From: Azospirillum brasilense
GTDB taxonomy: Bacteria; Pseudomonadota; Alphaproteobacteria; Rickettsiales; UBA3002
DNA length: 33,821 nt
Assembly (NCBI GenBank): GCA_003241645.1
Contig: QFOX01000017.1
Location: 1 to 33,821 of the forward strand
Direction: 5' to 3'
Shown: in pieces, positions 22,354 through 31,801 of the stretch
Layout: the number at the start of each line of letters is the position of its first letter
Numbering within the stretch: position 1 is the stretch's first letter
Made by a program: the position numbers and the translations under genes
Notes under the pieces: generated by a model
Databases searched by the model: none
What the model was told of the DNA's origin: nothing
The model's input: only the letters and a program-made list of their open reading frames with translations

Positions 22354-23465
22354 AGCCCCACCTGCTCGAAGAAGATGGAGAAGAACGCATCCAGAACCAG
22401 CACGAGGAAGATGGATTTGACCACCGCGGCCGTCGTTTCATAACCAATGCTTTCCGCCGAGCCGCTGACGCGCAGGCCGTGCATGCAGCCGACCACGCCA
22501 ATGAAGAACGCGAAGACCGGGGCCTTGATCATACCGGCGAAAAGGTCGCTGAGCGACACCGCCGCGTGGATGCGGTCCAGGTATTGCTCCAGCGAAATGC
22601 CGATCAGCGAATGGATAATGATGTAGCCGCCGAACATGCCCATCAGGTCGGCATAGAAGGTGAGCAACGGCAGCGCGATGACGATGGCAAGAATGCGCGG
22701 CGTGACCAGCATGGCGAACGGTTCCAGCCCCATGACCTGCAGCGCATCCACCTCCTCGCGCGCTTTCATCACGCCGATCTCGGCGGTGAACGCACTGCCG
22801 GAGCGCCCCGCCACCATGATGGCGGTGAGCAGCACGCCCATTTCGCGCAGGATGGACAGCGCCACGAGGTTCACCGTGAACTGCTCGCCGCCATAAGGGC
22901 GCAGCTGCGCAATGCCCTGATAGGCCAGCACGATGCTGATGAGGAACGCCATGAGCCCGATGATGGGCAGCGCGCTGACGCCGATGGCATAGATATGCTG
23001 GCAGACCGCGCCATAGCGAATGCCACCGGGCTGCGTGGCGCTACGGCTAAGCAGCACCAGCGCCTTGCCGGTGAAGGTGAGAATATCGCGTGCGTCCACG
23101 CGGCGGGCATCCACCCAGCGGCCAATGCTTACCAGTGCGGCACGCAGATCGCGGCGCGGCGACGGCTCTGGTTTGGGCTGCGGCAGTTCGAGGCTGGCGA
23201 GGTGCTGCAGCAAAGTCTCATGCGCCGCATCGCCGAATTCCATGGGAATATCGCGCAGCCAGCGCAGCAGGAACAGCGCCCCGGCCGTGTCGAGTGCGGT
23301 GAGTTCGCGCAGGTCGGCGCTGGCCAGCTGCACCTGCTTCTTCTGCAGTTGCTGAAGCTGCTGCCGCGCCTGCGCCAGTTGGTGAATGTCGAGCCGGCCC
23401 GCCATGCGCAACCGGTGGTCGGCTTCATCGAAGGTGATCTGAAGGGCGTGCGTTGCGGGGGCCAT
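22350..23465 (-). CDS. mlaE: MlaE-type permease with N-terminal STAS-like domain
   Basis: This 371-residue permease carries an extra N-terminal region of about 140 residues. Residues 5-95 look like a STAS domain fused in cis (LQITFDEADHRLRMAGRLDI, then ADLRELTALDTAGALFLLRW). The permease core follows, with LREMGVLLTAIMVAGRSGSA (from 206) and the coupling motif EEVDAL (237-242). In the E. coli Mla system the STAS protein MlaB is separate. ATG 23465 gives a clean STAS start but has no visible ribosome binding site. An in-frame GTG at 23513 would place the start two bases after the upstream kinase stop and add 16 residues. Confidence 0.92.
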   Translation of the reverse strand: MAPATHALQITFDEADHRLRMAGRLDIHQLAQARQQLQQLQKKQVQLASADLRELTALDTAGALFLLRWLRDIPMEFGDAAHETLLQHLASLELPQPKPEPSPRRDLRAALVSIGRWVDARRVDARDILTFTGKALVLLSRSATQPGGIRYGAVCQHIYAIGVSALPIIGLMAFLISIVLAYQGIAQLRPYGGEQFTVNLVALSILREMGVLLTAIMVAGRSGSAFTAEIGVMKAREEVDALQVMGLEPFAMLVTPRILAIVIALPLLTFYADLMGMFGGYIIIHSLIGISLEQYLDRIHAAVSLSDLFAGMIKAPVFAFFIGVVGCMHGLRVSGSAESIGYETTAAVVKSIFLVLVLDAFFSIFFEQVGL

Positions 23466-23515
23466 GGCATGGTTGTGGCATATCGCGCGGCAGAAAGCCA
23501 ACCGCGCACACACCG

Positions 23516-25177
23516 TTATGCCATGTTGGGCTCACGCACCAGCGCGTCGAGCTTTTGCTGCAACTCATCGGGGTTGAAGGGCTTGGGCACGTAATCGTCC
23601 ATGCCTGCATTCAGGCAGCGCTCGCGATCACCCAGCAGGGCGTGCGCCGTCATGCCGATGATGGGCGTGGGGGGCGCACCGCGTGCTTTTTCCGCTTCAC
23701 GGATCTTGGCCGTTGCTTCAAAGCCGCTCATGCCCGGCATCTGCACATCCATCAGGATGGCGATGTAGCGCGCCCCCTGCGCGGCCATGTCGATGGCCTG
23801 CTGGCCACTGGCGGCATGGTCCACCGCGTAGCCGAAATCTTCCAGGTAGGTGCGCGCCACCAGCACGTTCGGCGGATGGTCTTCGACCAGCAGCAGGCGC
23901 GGCAGGTTCGCGCTGGCGGGGGCGGCAGGCTTTTGCGCGGCGTCTTCCGCCGTGGCGGTGGCGGGCGCCACCACCGGCAAGGTGAGCGTCACCTCAAAAA
24001 TGGAGCCTTTGCCAATTTCGCTGCTCACCTGAATGCTGCCGCCCATGGCTTCCACCAGCGTTTTGCTGATGGCAAGGCCAAGGCCCGTGCCACCATAGCG
24101 GCGGTTAATGGAAGAGTCGGCCTGCACGAATTTGTCGAACACGCTATCGAGTTTTTCCGGGGCGATCCCAATGCCCGTATCCATCACCCGCAGCGTGATC
24201 GTTTCACTGGATGCATCGGCTGCGGGGGCGCATTGCACCAGAAGGGTCACGCCCCCTTCCTGCGTGAACTTGATGGCGTTGCTGCACAGATTGACCAGCA
24301 CCTGACGCAACCGCGCGGGGTCGCCAAGGAAATGGCGCGTATGAATGCATGCGCATTCCAGCTGCAGGCTGAGGTTGAGTTTTTTCTCCTGCGCGCGCAC
24401 GTTCAGCATGGAGATAACTTCTTCGCTCAGCTTCACCATCGAGAACGGCGTGCGCTCCAACTCCAGGTTGCTGGATTCGATCTTGGAGATGTCGAGCAGG
24501 TCGTTGATGAGATCGAGCAACGAATTCGCGCTGCTGCGCAGGGTGCTGATGAATTCACGCTGCCGGTCGGTGAGCGGCTCGCTCTTCATGAGGATGTTCG
24601 CAAGCCCGATCACCGCGTTCATCGGCGTGCGGATCTCGTGGCTCATGTTCGCGAGGAATTCATCTTTCCGGCGGTCGGCCACTTTCAACGCCTCGGCGGA
24701 TCTACGGGCCTCCTCCAGCAGGCGCGCGTTCTCTTCCGAACGCTGGGCGAGCTGGTCGCGCTGGCGGTAGAGCAGCAATTGCTGGCGGTACAGCGAGAAG
24801 AATACATCCGCCTTGCTGCGCAGGATATCCGGCTCGATCGGCTTGGAAAGAAAATCCACCGCGCCTGCTTCGTAACTCTGGAAGCGACGCTGGCGGTTAT
24901 CGCCGCTGGCGGTGAGGAAAATGATCGGCACGCGCTGCGTGCGCGTGGTCGAGCGCATCAGTTCTGCCAGCTCAAACCCATCCATGCCGGGCATCTGCAC
25001 GTCCAGCAATGCAAGGGCCACTTCGTGTTTCAGCAGCAGCTCCAGCGCTTCGGGACCCGAGCGCGCCTTGAGCAGGATCAGCCCATCGCGGCGCAGCAAT
25101 GCCTCCAGCGAGAGCAGGTTCTCCTCGAGGTCATCGACCAGCAGGAAATAAACGGGATCGGTTACTTCGCGTAGCAT
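23516..25177 (-). CDS. Hybrid signalling protein Rec-HisKA-HATPase-Rec
   Basis: The 553-residue cytoplasmic protein has a receiver at 8-125 (acidic pair Asp15-Asp16, phosphoacceptor Asp59, Lys112), a short coiled coil, and a histidine kinase with His180 in NMSHEIRTP. The ATPase has Asn300, DTGIGIAP (333-340) and GGTGLGLAI (362-370). A second receiver spans 425-550 (Glu432-Asp433, Asp477, Lys532). No membrane segment or sensor domain is seen, so input is probably phosphate from another protein, most likely the hybrid kinase encoded upstream. Its start overlaps the CheB gene by 16 bases. The next gene downstream is the STAS-MlaE permease. Confidence 0.93.
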   Translation of the reverse strand: MLREVTDPVYFLLVDDLEENLLSLEALLRRDGLILLKARSGPEALELLLKHEVALALLDVQMPGMDGFELAELMRSTTRTQRVPIIFLTASGDNRQRRFQSYEAGAVDFLSKPIEPDILRSKADVFFSLYRQQLLLYRQRDQLAQRSEENARLLEEARRSAEALKVADRRKDEFLANMSHEIRTPMNAVIGLANILMKSEPLTDRQREFISTLRSSANSLLDLINDLLDISKIESSNLELERTPFSMVKLSEEVISMLNVRAQEKKLNLSLQLECACIHTRHFLGDPARLRQVLVNLCSNAIKFTQEGGVTLLVQCAPAADASSETITLRVMDTGIGIAPEKLDSVFDKFVQADSSINRRYGGTGLGLAISKTLVEAMGGSIQVSSEIGKGSIFEVTLTLPVVAPATATAEDAAQKPAAPASANLPRLLLVEDHPPNVLVARTYLEDFGYAVDHAASGQQAIDMAAQGARYIAILMDVQMPGMSGFEATAKIREAEKARGAPPTPIIGMTAHALLGDRERCLNAGMDDYVPKPFNPDELQQKLDALVREPNMA

Positions 25178-25743
25178 GCGGCCTCATGTTTCAGGAATTC
25201 TCCGATAGCCGGCAATGCCAGCACCTGTGCCTGCGGGCAGGCTTCGTGCGCGGCGCGCGGCATCTCCTGGGCGTAGGCCGTTTTCGCATCCTGCACGAGG
25301 GCGGTGCCACCGGCGGCGCACACCGCGTGCAGGCCACGCGCGCCATCATCGTTCGCGCCGGTCAGCACAATGCCAGTCAGCGCGTCGCCATAGGCATCGG
25401 CAGCGGTTTCGAACAGCACGTCGATGGACGGGCGCGAGTAGCGCACCGGGTCTTCGTTGGAGAGCGAAAGGCTACCTTGCTGCTCGACCAGCAGGTGGTA
25501 ATCCGGCGGGGCGATATAGACCGTGCCCGGCTCCAGCACTTGCTTGTCGTGGGCTTCCACCACCTTCAGGGCGCATTTGCGCTGCAGCAATTCCACCAGC
25601 AGGCTGTCGCGCTGGGGCGGCATGTGCACCACCACGATAATGGGGCAGGCATAGCCTTCCGGCAGCGCAGGCAGGATGGTGGAGAGCGCCTCAAGCGCCC
25701 CGGCGGATGCGCCGATCACGATCGCATGGTTGGGACGGCTCAT
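25162..25743 (-). CDS. cheB: CheB-type protein-glutamate methylesterase domain
   Basis: The 193-residue protein is the CheB catalytic domain alone, without the usual receiver. The triad is visible: Ser13 in GASAGA, His40 in VVHMPP and Asp133 in TGANDDGARG. In chemotaxis CheB removes methyl groups from receptors. Here no methyl-accepting receptor, CheA or CheW is in the window. It overlaps cheR by four bases and the next kinase gene by 16. With no receiver of its own, its control must come through partners. The substrate could be a kinase in the same operon, which is inference. Confidence 0.93.
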   Translation of the reverse strand: MSRPNHAIVIGASAGALEALSTILPALPEGYACPIIVVVHMPPQRDSLLVELLQRKCALKVVEAHDKQVLEPGTVYIAPPDYHLLVEQQGSLSLSNEDPVRYSRPSIDVLFETAADAYGDALTGIVLTGANDDGARGLHAVCAAGGTALVQDAKTAYAQEMPRAAHEACPQAQVLALPAIGEFLKHEAACYAK

Positions 25744-26564
25744 CGGCTGCTCCGTAGCTGGTAGATGCGCTCTTCGCGCACAAAATCGTCGAACGCATCG
25801 CTGTGCGAAGAGAAACGCAGGCTTTCTTTTGAGCCAAGCCCGAGGAAGCCTTTGCGGGCGAGCGAATCAAGGAACAGGCCGAAGGCGCGGTCCTGCAGCG
25901 GCCGATCAAAATAGATCAGCACGTTGCGGCACGAGATGAGGTGCATCTCTGCGAACACGGCATCGGTCACCAGGCTGTGGTCGGAGAACACCACGCGCTT
26001 GCGCAGCGTTTTATCGAACGTGGCCGCGCCATAGGCGGCGGTGTAATAATCGGAGAACGAGGCGGTCGCCCCGCTGCGCTGGTAATTCTCAGTGAAAAGC
26101 TGCATGCGGTCCAGCGCGTAAACACCGGCCTCGGCGCGCTGCAACGCCTCGGGGTTGATGTCGGTGGCATAAATGATGCTGCGCTCCTCTAACCCCTCTT
26201 CGCGCAGCATGATGGCGAAGGAATAGACCTCCTCGCCGCTGCTGCAGCCGGCGATCCAGAATTTGAGCGACGGATAGGTGCGCAAATGCGGGAAGACCTG
26301 TTCGCGAATGGCCTTGAAATAGGTGGGGTCGCGGAACATCTCGCTCACCTGCACGGTGAGGTAGCCCAGCAACTGCGGCAGCATGCTGGCATCGCGCAGC
26401 ACCATGTCCTGCATCTGCGAGAAGCTTTCGCAGGCGAAATGCTCTTTGGCCTGTTTCATGCGCCGCTTGATGGACGCCATGGAATACCCACGGAAATCGT
26501 AGTGGTATTGCTGGAATAACGCTTCCAGCAATAACCGCAATTCGATGTCGTCGGTTTTTTGCAT
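25740..26564 (-). CDS. cheR: CheR-type protein-glutamate methyltransferase
   Basis: The 274-residue protein has the CheR N-terminal helical domain, then SEMFRDP (74-80) and the SAM-binding block WIAGCSSGEEVYS (103-115), YATDIN (132-137) and ISCRNVLIYF. It transfers methyl from SAM to glutamates, normally on chemoreceptors. ATG 26564 is chosen over GTG 26588 because an AGGA site, overlapping the stop codon of the upstream kinase, is correctly placed. It pairs with the CheB domain downstream, overlapping by four bases. No chemoreceptor gene is seen. Confidence 0.94.
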   Translation of the reverse strand: MQKTDDIELRLLLEALFQQYHYDFRGYSMASIKRRMKQAKEHFACESFSQMQDMVLRDASMLPQLLGYLTVQVSEMFRDPTYFKAIREQVFPHLRTYPSLKFWIAGCSSGEEVYSFAIMLREEGLEERSIIYATDINPEALQRAEAGVYALDRMQLFTENYQRSGATASFSDYYTAAYGAATFDKTLRKRVVFSDHSLVTDAVFAEMHLISCRNVLIYFDRPLQDRAFGLFLDSLARKGFLGLGSKESLRFSSHSDAFDDFVREERIYQLRSSR

Positions 26565-26572
26565 GGCGGTTC

Positions 26573-29500
26573 CTAGCGCGGCATCCACACCCGCACGAGC
26601 GAGAGCAGTTTTTCGACATCCAGCGGTTTGGCCATGTAATCATTGGCCCCGGCATCAAGGCAGCGTTCCTGATCGTCGCGCATGGCTTTGGCCGTCAGCA
26701 TGATGATGGGTAGTTTGCGGAAGGCCTGCTCTTTGCGAATGAGACGTGTGGCGGTCAAGCCATCCATCTCGGGCATCATCACGTCCATCAGCACCAGATC
26801 GACCGCTTTATCGGGCGAGGCCAATGATGCATGCAAATGGTCCACCGCTTCGCGGCCATTGCGGGCGATCTCCACCGTGACGCCGTGCGGTTCCAGAATG
26901 CTGGTGAGCGCATAGATGTTGCGGATATCGTCTTCCACCACCAGCACGCGCCGGTTCTCGAGCGCCGCGTCGCGGCTGCGCACGCTCTCGATCATTTTCT
27001 GCTGTTCGGCCGGCAGTTCGGCAATGACCTGATGCAGGAACAGCGTGACTTCGTCCAGCAACCGCTCGGGCGATTTCGCACCCTTGATGATGATGGATTT
27101 CGAATAGCGGCGCAGCTTCTGCTCGTCTTCTGCCGACAGGTCGCGGCCGGTATACACGATCACCGGCGGGAAGGCATAGTTCTCCTCACGGCTCAGGGTT
27201 TCCAGCAATTCGTAGCCCGTGGTATCGGGCAGGCTCAGGTCCAGTACCATGCAATCGAAGGTGGTTTCCTTGAGTTGCGCAAGGCATTCCGCTGCCGTGC
27301 CGACCGACACGGTCTTCACGTCCTGCGTGCCCAGCAGCTTCTCTACGCTGTCGCGCTGCACGGCATCGTCCTCGACGATCAGCACGCGCCGCATGCGCTG
27401 CGAGAGTTTGGTTTCCATTTGCTGCAACGCCTGCGCCAGCTCGTCGCGTTTCACCGGTTTCAGCATGTAGCCGACCGCGCCCATGGAAAGGGCCATCTGC
27501 GCATAGTCCTCGCCCGACACCACATGGATGGGGATGTGGCGCGTGCGCGCATCGCGCTTAAGGCGGTCCAGCACGGAAAGACCGGAATGGTCCGGCAGGC
27601 CAATATCCAGCACGATGGCGTTCGGCAGGTATTGCCGCGCGATCGTCATGGCCTCCTCGGCGGTGCTGGCGAGCAGGCACTGGAAGCCCAGCTCGTGGGC
27701 CAGGTCCAGCAGCACGTTGGCGAAGGACGCATCATCCTCGACCACGAGGATCACCCGCTGGTCGCCCGCCAGCTTTGTGCGGTCATCTTCCACGCGCGGG
27801 GTGGTGAGCGGTTTCTTTTGCGGTTTCGGTGTTGGGGGCACCACCTGCTTCACGGGTGCGCCCGCTGCCGCCGCATGCGGGCCGGTGTAATGGATGGGCA
27901 GGTGCAGGGTGAAGCAGCTGCCTTTGCCCGGCGTGCTATCAAGCGTGATCTTACCACCCAGCAGCCGCGCCAGCTCGCGCGAAATGGAAAGCCCAAGGCC
28001 GGTGCCGCCATATTTGCGGCTGATGGTGCCATCGGCCTGGCGGAAGGCTTCGAACACGGTGTTCTGCTGTTCGGGCGCAATGCCAATGCCTGTGTCGCGC
28101 ACGTCGAAATGCACCCAGCCTTCGGTGCAATGCACATCCAGCGTGATACTGCCGGCCTCGGTGAATTTCAGCGCGTTCGAGAGCAAATTCTTCAGCACCT
28201 GCTCCATGCGCTGGCGGTCGGTGGCGATATGTTCCGGGCAGCCTTCGGCCACCTTGATCTTCAGGGCGAGCCCCTTCTCCTTCGCCAGCGGCTCGAACAG
28301 GTTGCCGATCTCGCGGCAGGCGCGATGAATATTGTGCGGCTCGACATGCACATCCATGTGGCCCGCTTCGATCTTCGAAAGGTCGAGGATATCGTTGATC
28401 AGCACCAGCAAATCATTGCCCGCCGACTGGATGGTCTGGGCGAATTTCACCTGCTCGTCGCTGAGGTTGCCCTGCGGGTTGTCGGCCAGCAGTTTCGCAA
28501 GGATCAGCGACGAATTCAGCGGCGTGCGCAGCTCATGACTCATGTTGGCCAGGAAGTCGGATTTGTACTGGCTGGCCTGCTCCAGCTCCTGCGCCTTAGC
28601 TTCGACCGAGTCACGTGCCAGCGCCAGATCGTCGCGCTGCACCTGCAGCATTTGGGTGTGTTCTTCCAGCTGGGCGTTGGTCTGTTCCAGCTCGGCCTGT
28701 TGCTGCTCCAGCCGCAGCTGCGATTCTTTCAGCGCGTTGGACTGCTCTTCCAGCTCCTCGTTGGACACGCGAAGCTCCTCGCTTTGCGCCTGCAGCTCCT
28801 GCGATTGGCGTTGCGTTTCCTCGAGCAGGTTCTGCAGCTCGGCCCGGTACACGGCCGAGCGCACAGCGGTCGCGATGGTTTCGGCCACTTCCTGCATCAG
28901 CTTCATGATGGATGGGTGCGGCGCATGCAGGAACCCAAGCTCGACGATGCTGTTGACGTGCCCGTCCACCAGCGATGGAACGATCAGCACATGCTGCGGG
29001 GTGGTGCGGCCCAACGCCGAGCCGACCTGAAGGTAATCCACCGGTATGTCGCGGATCATGACCGGCTCTTTGCCGGTCGCCGCCTGACCCAGCAGCCCGT
29101 CGCCCATGGTGAAATGGGCAGGCACGGTGTTCTCGGCCGGCACCCCTGCCATGGCGATGCGTTTGAAGGTCGCGCCGTCGCGCACATACATGGCGCTGGC
29201 ATGCGCCTTCAGGTAGTCGCCAAAGAAGGCCAGCACATCGCGGCCCAACTGGTCGGTGGATTTTTCGCCCACCATGGTCGCGGCCAATCGGGCCGAGCCC
29301 TGCTCAAGCCATGCCTGTGTTTCACGCAGGCGGTTCGAACGGTGCAGCATGCGGGCGATCAGCAGCGCCAGCAGGATGCCCACCATGGAGCTGAGGATGC
29401 TGGCCAGCACGGCAATGCGATAACTTTCGGCGGTTTGCTGCAGGCGTTGCTGGCGAAGCCGGCGCTCTTCGCCCTGCATTTCGCCGACCTGCCGCCGCAG

Positions 29501-29980
29501 GCTATCCATAATGGCTTTGCCGCGGTCGGTGCGCACCATGGCAATGGCTTTCTCGAACCCATCCACGTGGCGCACCCGCACCGTTTCTTCCATCTCGCTG
29601 ATCTTTGCAGCGAGCACCGGGCGCATCGCCTCCAGCCGGCGCTGCTGAAGCGGGTTATCCTGCGTCAGTTCCACCAGCTTCTGCAACTGCGGCTCGACCT
29701 GGTTCACCCCGGCGCGGAAGGGGTCGAGGTAGGCATCTTCTTTGGTAAGCAAATAGCCACGCTGGCCGGTTTCCGCATCGCGCAGCGCGCTCAGCAAATC
29801 ATCCAGCCCCGTGATCACCTCGTGCGTGTGCGCGACCGTCGCCGCATTCACGCTGAGCATGCGCGTGTTCCAATAGGTGATGGTGCCGCTGACCACGAAG
29901 AACAGCAGCACGGCCGTGAGTGCCAGCGCAGGACGCGTGGCCACCACAGGTTTCTTTGCGACGGGTGATTGATTCGGCAT
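26573..29980 (-). CDS. CHASE3-GAF hybrid histidine kinase with three receivers
   Basis: This 1135-residue inner-membrane sensor has TM1 (about 17-38) and a periplasmic CHASE3 domain with the hallmark LRDAETGQRGYLLT (66-79). TM2 (about 188-210) is followed by a GAF domain (about 230-375), a long Gln/Glu-rich coiled coil (378-470) and the kinase: His482 in NMSHELRTP, Asn602, DTGIGIAP (629-636), GGTGLGLSIS. Three receivers follow, with phosphoacceptors Asp792, Asp914 and Asp1066. The middle receiver lacks the usual conserved region near its switch Lys (IIIKGAKSPERLL). GAF plus CHASE3 suggests detection of small molecules or redox state. It heads the run of genes with CheR, CheB and the Rec-kinase-Rec protein. 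Confidence 0.95.
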   Translation of the reverse strand: MPNQSPVAKKPVVATRPALALTAVLLFFVVSGTITYWNTRMLSVNAATVAHTHEVITGLDDLLSALRDAETGQRGYLLTKEDAYLDPFRAGVNQVEPQLQKLVELTQDNPLQQRRLEAMRPVLAAKISEMEETVRVRHVDGFEKAIAMVRTDRGKAIMDSLRRQVGEMQGEERRLRQQRLQQTAESYRIAVLASILSSMVGILLALLIARMLHRSNRLRETQAWLEQGSARLAATMVGEKSTDQLGRDVLAFFGDYLKAHASAMYVRDGATFKRIAMAGVPAENTVPAHFTMGDGLLGQAATGKEPVMIRDIPVDYLQVGSALGRTTPQHVLIVPSLVDGHVNSIVELGFLHAPHPSIMKLMQEVAETIATAVRSAVYRAELQNLLEETQRQSQELQAQSEELRVSNEELEEQSNALKESQLRLEQQQAELEQTNAQLEEHTQMLQVQRDDLALARDSVEAKAQELEQASQYKSDFLANMSHELRTPLNSSLILAKLLADNPQGNLSDEQVKFAQTIQSAGNDLLVLINDILDLSKIEAGHMDVHVEPHNIHRACREIGNLFEPLAKEKGLALKIKVAEGCPEHIATDRQRMEQVLKNLLSNALKFTEAGSITLDVHCTEGWVHFDVRDTGIGIAPEQQNTVFEAFRQADGTISRKYGGTGLGLSISRELARLLGGKITLDSTPGKGSCFTLHLPIHYTGPHAAAAGAPVKQVVPPTPKPQKKPLTTPRVEDDRTKLAGDQRVILVVEDDASFANVLLDLAHELGFQCLLASTAEEAMTIARQYLPNAIVLDIGLPDHSGLSVLDRLKRDARTRHIPIHVVSGEDYAQMALSMGAVGYMLKPVKRDELAQALQQMETKLSQRMRRVLIVEDDAVQRDSVEKLLGTQDVKTVSVGTAAECLAQLKETTFDCMVLDLSLPDTTGYELLETLSREENYAFPPVIVYTGRDLSAEDEQKLRRYSKSIIIKGAKSPERLLDEVTLFLHQVIAELPAEQQKMIESVRSRDAALENRRVLVVEDDIRNIYALTSILEPHGVTVEIARNGREAVDHLHASLASPDKAVDLVLMDVMMPEMDGLTATRLIRKEQAFRKLPIIMLTAKAMRDDQERCLDAGANDYMAKPLDVEKLLSLVRVWMPR

Positions 29981-30097
29981 GGCAGTATCCGCGGCAGCGC
30001 ACCCTGTTTCCCCCGGCAGGGCGCGGCAGCCGTTCTAAGCGATCATCCAGAAACGGTGGGTAAGGGAAACCCACAACCGCACCTAGCTCAACGGTTG

Positions 30098-30126
30098 GGC
30101 ATAAATTTTCCATAAGGAAGCGTCAA
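30098..30126 (-). promoter_or_regulatory. Possible promoter of the hybrid kinase operon
   Basis: On the minus strand TTGACG (30121-30126) is followed after 17 bases by TATGCC (30098-30103), a weak -10. It would give a leader of about 110 bases to ATG 29980. Confidence 0.35.
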
Positions 30127-30150
30127 AAGGGCTGGAATTCAGCGATCCGG

Positions 30151-31200
30151 CTACTCGCTGAGGTTTTCCTGCGTCACCCGGTTACGCCCGGCATGCTTGG
30201 AACGGTACAGCGCCGTATCGGCGCGCTTAATGAGGTTGGTGGGCGTATCGTTCTGCTGCGAGCGGAAGGCGGCCACCCCGGCGGATACGGAAATCACCCC
30301 ATAATGCTCGCCGGTGGTGCGGTTCTTGAACTCGCGGCCCGCCAGCAATTTGCGGATGGATTCCGCCACGATCATGCCGCCGCCAAGCGGCGTACGCGGC
30401 AGGATGATGGCGAATTCCTCGCCGCCATAGCGCGCCACGGTATCGATGCCCTTCACGCTGTCGGTCAGGGTGCGCGCCACGATCTTCAGCACCTCATCGC
30501 CGATCAGGTGGCCATAGGTGTCGTTGAAGCGTTTGAAATGGTCAATGTCGAGCATGATGAGCGTCAGCTCGAGATCCTTGGCAGCGGCTTCCTCGGCGCA
30601 TTCCAGCAGGCGACGGTCGAACGCTTTGCGGTTGTAGCAGCCGGTGAGGAAGTCGCGCTCGGATTCGGTGGTGGCTTTCGCCAGATTCTCGCGCAGTTGG
30701 GCGATTTCGGTCTGGGCGCCCGCCAGTTGCTTGGCCACCGATTCGCTGGAGCTCATCATCACCAGCGCACCATCGACCACGGATTTGGCCATCAGCTGGA
30801 TCGCCTCTTCCGACATCGGATTCTCGATCGCGTCGATCTTCTGCTGGATCTCCTGGCTGACCGTGTGCGTGGTGCCGGTGAAGGCCGCAATGCTTTGCAC
30901 CATTTCCGCCAGAATGCGCCGCGCACCGCTGGCCGCATCGCGCACGGCGCGGTTCTGGGCGTTGGCGAGGTGGTCGTCATACAGGCGGTTGAGCAGCTCT
31001 TCCGTCAGCGGCATTTCCTTTGCGCTCAGCAGGTCGATCTCTTTGATCAACTCGCCCGGCTGGCCCGCCGCATAGGCAAAGAAAACCGCGTAGTTCTTGG
31101 GGGTTGGCGGCACCGAGCGCATGGCCATCAGGCGCATGGCCTCGGTCGCGTAGCGCTCCGTCATCGCAGCAGTGGCAGCATTTTGCTCAGGCGTGGTCAT
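30151..31200 (-). CDS. GGDEF diguanylate cyclase
   Basis: The 349-residue protein has an N-terminal helical region (about 1-175, with VPPTPKNYAVFFAYAAG) and a C-terminal GGDEF domain with the active-site motif GGEEF at 259-263, DFLTGCYNRKAF (183-194) and ALYRSKHAGRNRV near the end. It should make cyclic di-GMP from two GTP. The inhibitory I-site RxxD is altered to KGID (250-253), so product feedback may be weakened. No membrane segment is seen. It lies after the kinase operon's upstream region, with its own start at ATG 31200 and an AGGTGAT site, divergent from the gene at 31301. Confidence 0.94.
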   Translation of the reverse strand: MTTPEQNAATAAMTERYATEAMRLMAMRSVPPTPKNYAVFFAYAAGQPGELIKEIDLLSAKEMPLTEELLNRLYDDHLANAQNRAVRDAASGARRILAEMVQSIAAFTGTTHTVSQEIQQKIDAIENPMSEEAIQLMAKSVVDGALVMMSSSESVAKQLAGAQTEIAQLRENLAKATTESERDFLTGCYNRKAFDRRLLECAEEAAAKDLELTLIMLDIDHFKRFNDTYGHLIGDEVLKIVARTLTDSVKGIDTVARYGGEEFAIILPRTPLGGGMIVAESIRKLLAGREFKNRTTGEHYGVISVSAGVAAFRSQQNDTPTNLIKRADTALYRSKHAGRNRVTQENLSE

Positions 31201-31300
31201 GCGGTATCACCTAGTTTTAATACGGGGTGGCGTCAAGCTGGGTCATGGAGCGCGTGGCTTTCACCGTTGCTTTTTTCACGTTTTGTGCGAGATTCAGCCC

Positions 31301-31801
31301 ATGCAGCCCCCAACCGCACCGCATGAGGAAGCCAGCGCAAAACCCAAGGTGTTGCGCCGCCCTGCCCAATTCTCGCGCAAAGCGGCGCTGCCGGTCGAGC
31401 CCGCGGCCCCGCATCTGGCGGATATTCCTGTGCCAGCCATGGCGCCGCGTAGCCACGCTGCTACCCCTGCCACCCCGCACTGGCAGGAGGACGGCCGTTT
31501 CGGCATGACCATGGTGGCCGTGGTGCTGGTGGTGAATGTACTGCTATCGTTGCTACTGCCGCTGGTGAATCCGCATGTGCGGCTGGAAGCGCCCGCCACC
31601 ATGCGCCTGAACAACAACGCGGCCATGCCGGCCACGCACCGCAACCCGCAGCAGGCCGTGCGCGTCTACACCGAGCCGAACCACCAGCAGGGCGATGGGT
31701 GGGACCTGAATTCCCTTGCGGAGGATTACAACGAGTTCACCACCTCGCCCAGTGACATGCCCGCGCCCATCGCGCGCGAACTGAACACGGGTGCGCGATA
31801 A
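31301..31801 (+). CDS. Hypothetical single-pass membrane protein
   Basis: The 166-residue protein starts MQPPTAPHEEASAKPKVLRR, with a Pro/Ala-rich cytoplasmic segment. One membrane helix follows at about 67-90 (GMTMVAVVLVVNVLLSLLLP). The rest is a polar, probably disordered segment with NNNAAMPATHRNPQQAVRVY and EDYNEF. I know no family. The ribosome binding site is weak, so the start is less certain. The stop overlaps the next gene's ATG by one base, so this membrane protein and the small OmpR-type regulator are coupled and may act together, for example as membrane anchor and regulator (inference). Confidence 0.7.
   Translation: MQPPTAPHEEASAKPKVLRRPAQFSRKAALPVEPAAPHLADIPVPAMAPRSHAATPATPHWQEDGRFGMTMVAVVLVVNVLLSLLLPLVNPHVRLEAPATMRLNNNAAMPATHRNPQQAVRVYTEPNHQQGDGWDLNSLAEDYNEFTTSPSDMPAPIARELNTGAR

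Noticed and set aside
23453..25174. A 573-residue open frame on the plus strand
   Set aside because: Antisense of the Rec-kinase-Rec gene; composition is Arg/His/Gln-rich and no domain is visible.
26831..29968. A 1045-residue open frame on the plus strand
   Set aside because: It is the antisense shadow of the CHASE3-GAF hybrid kinase, whose domains are unmistakable. GC-rich coding DNA often leaves the opposite strand open.
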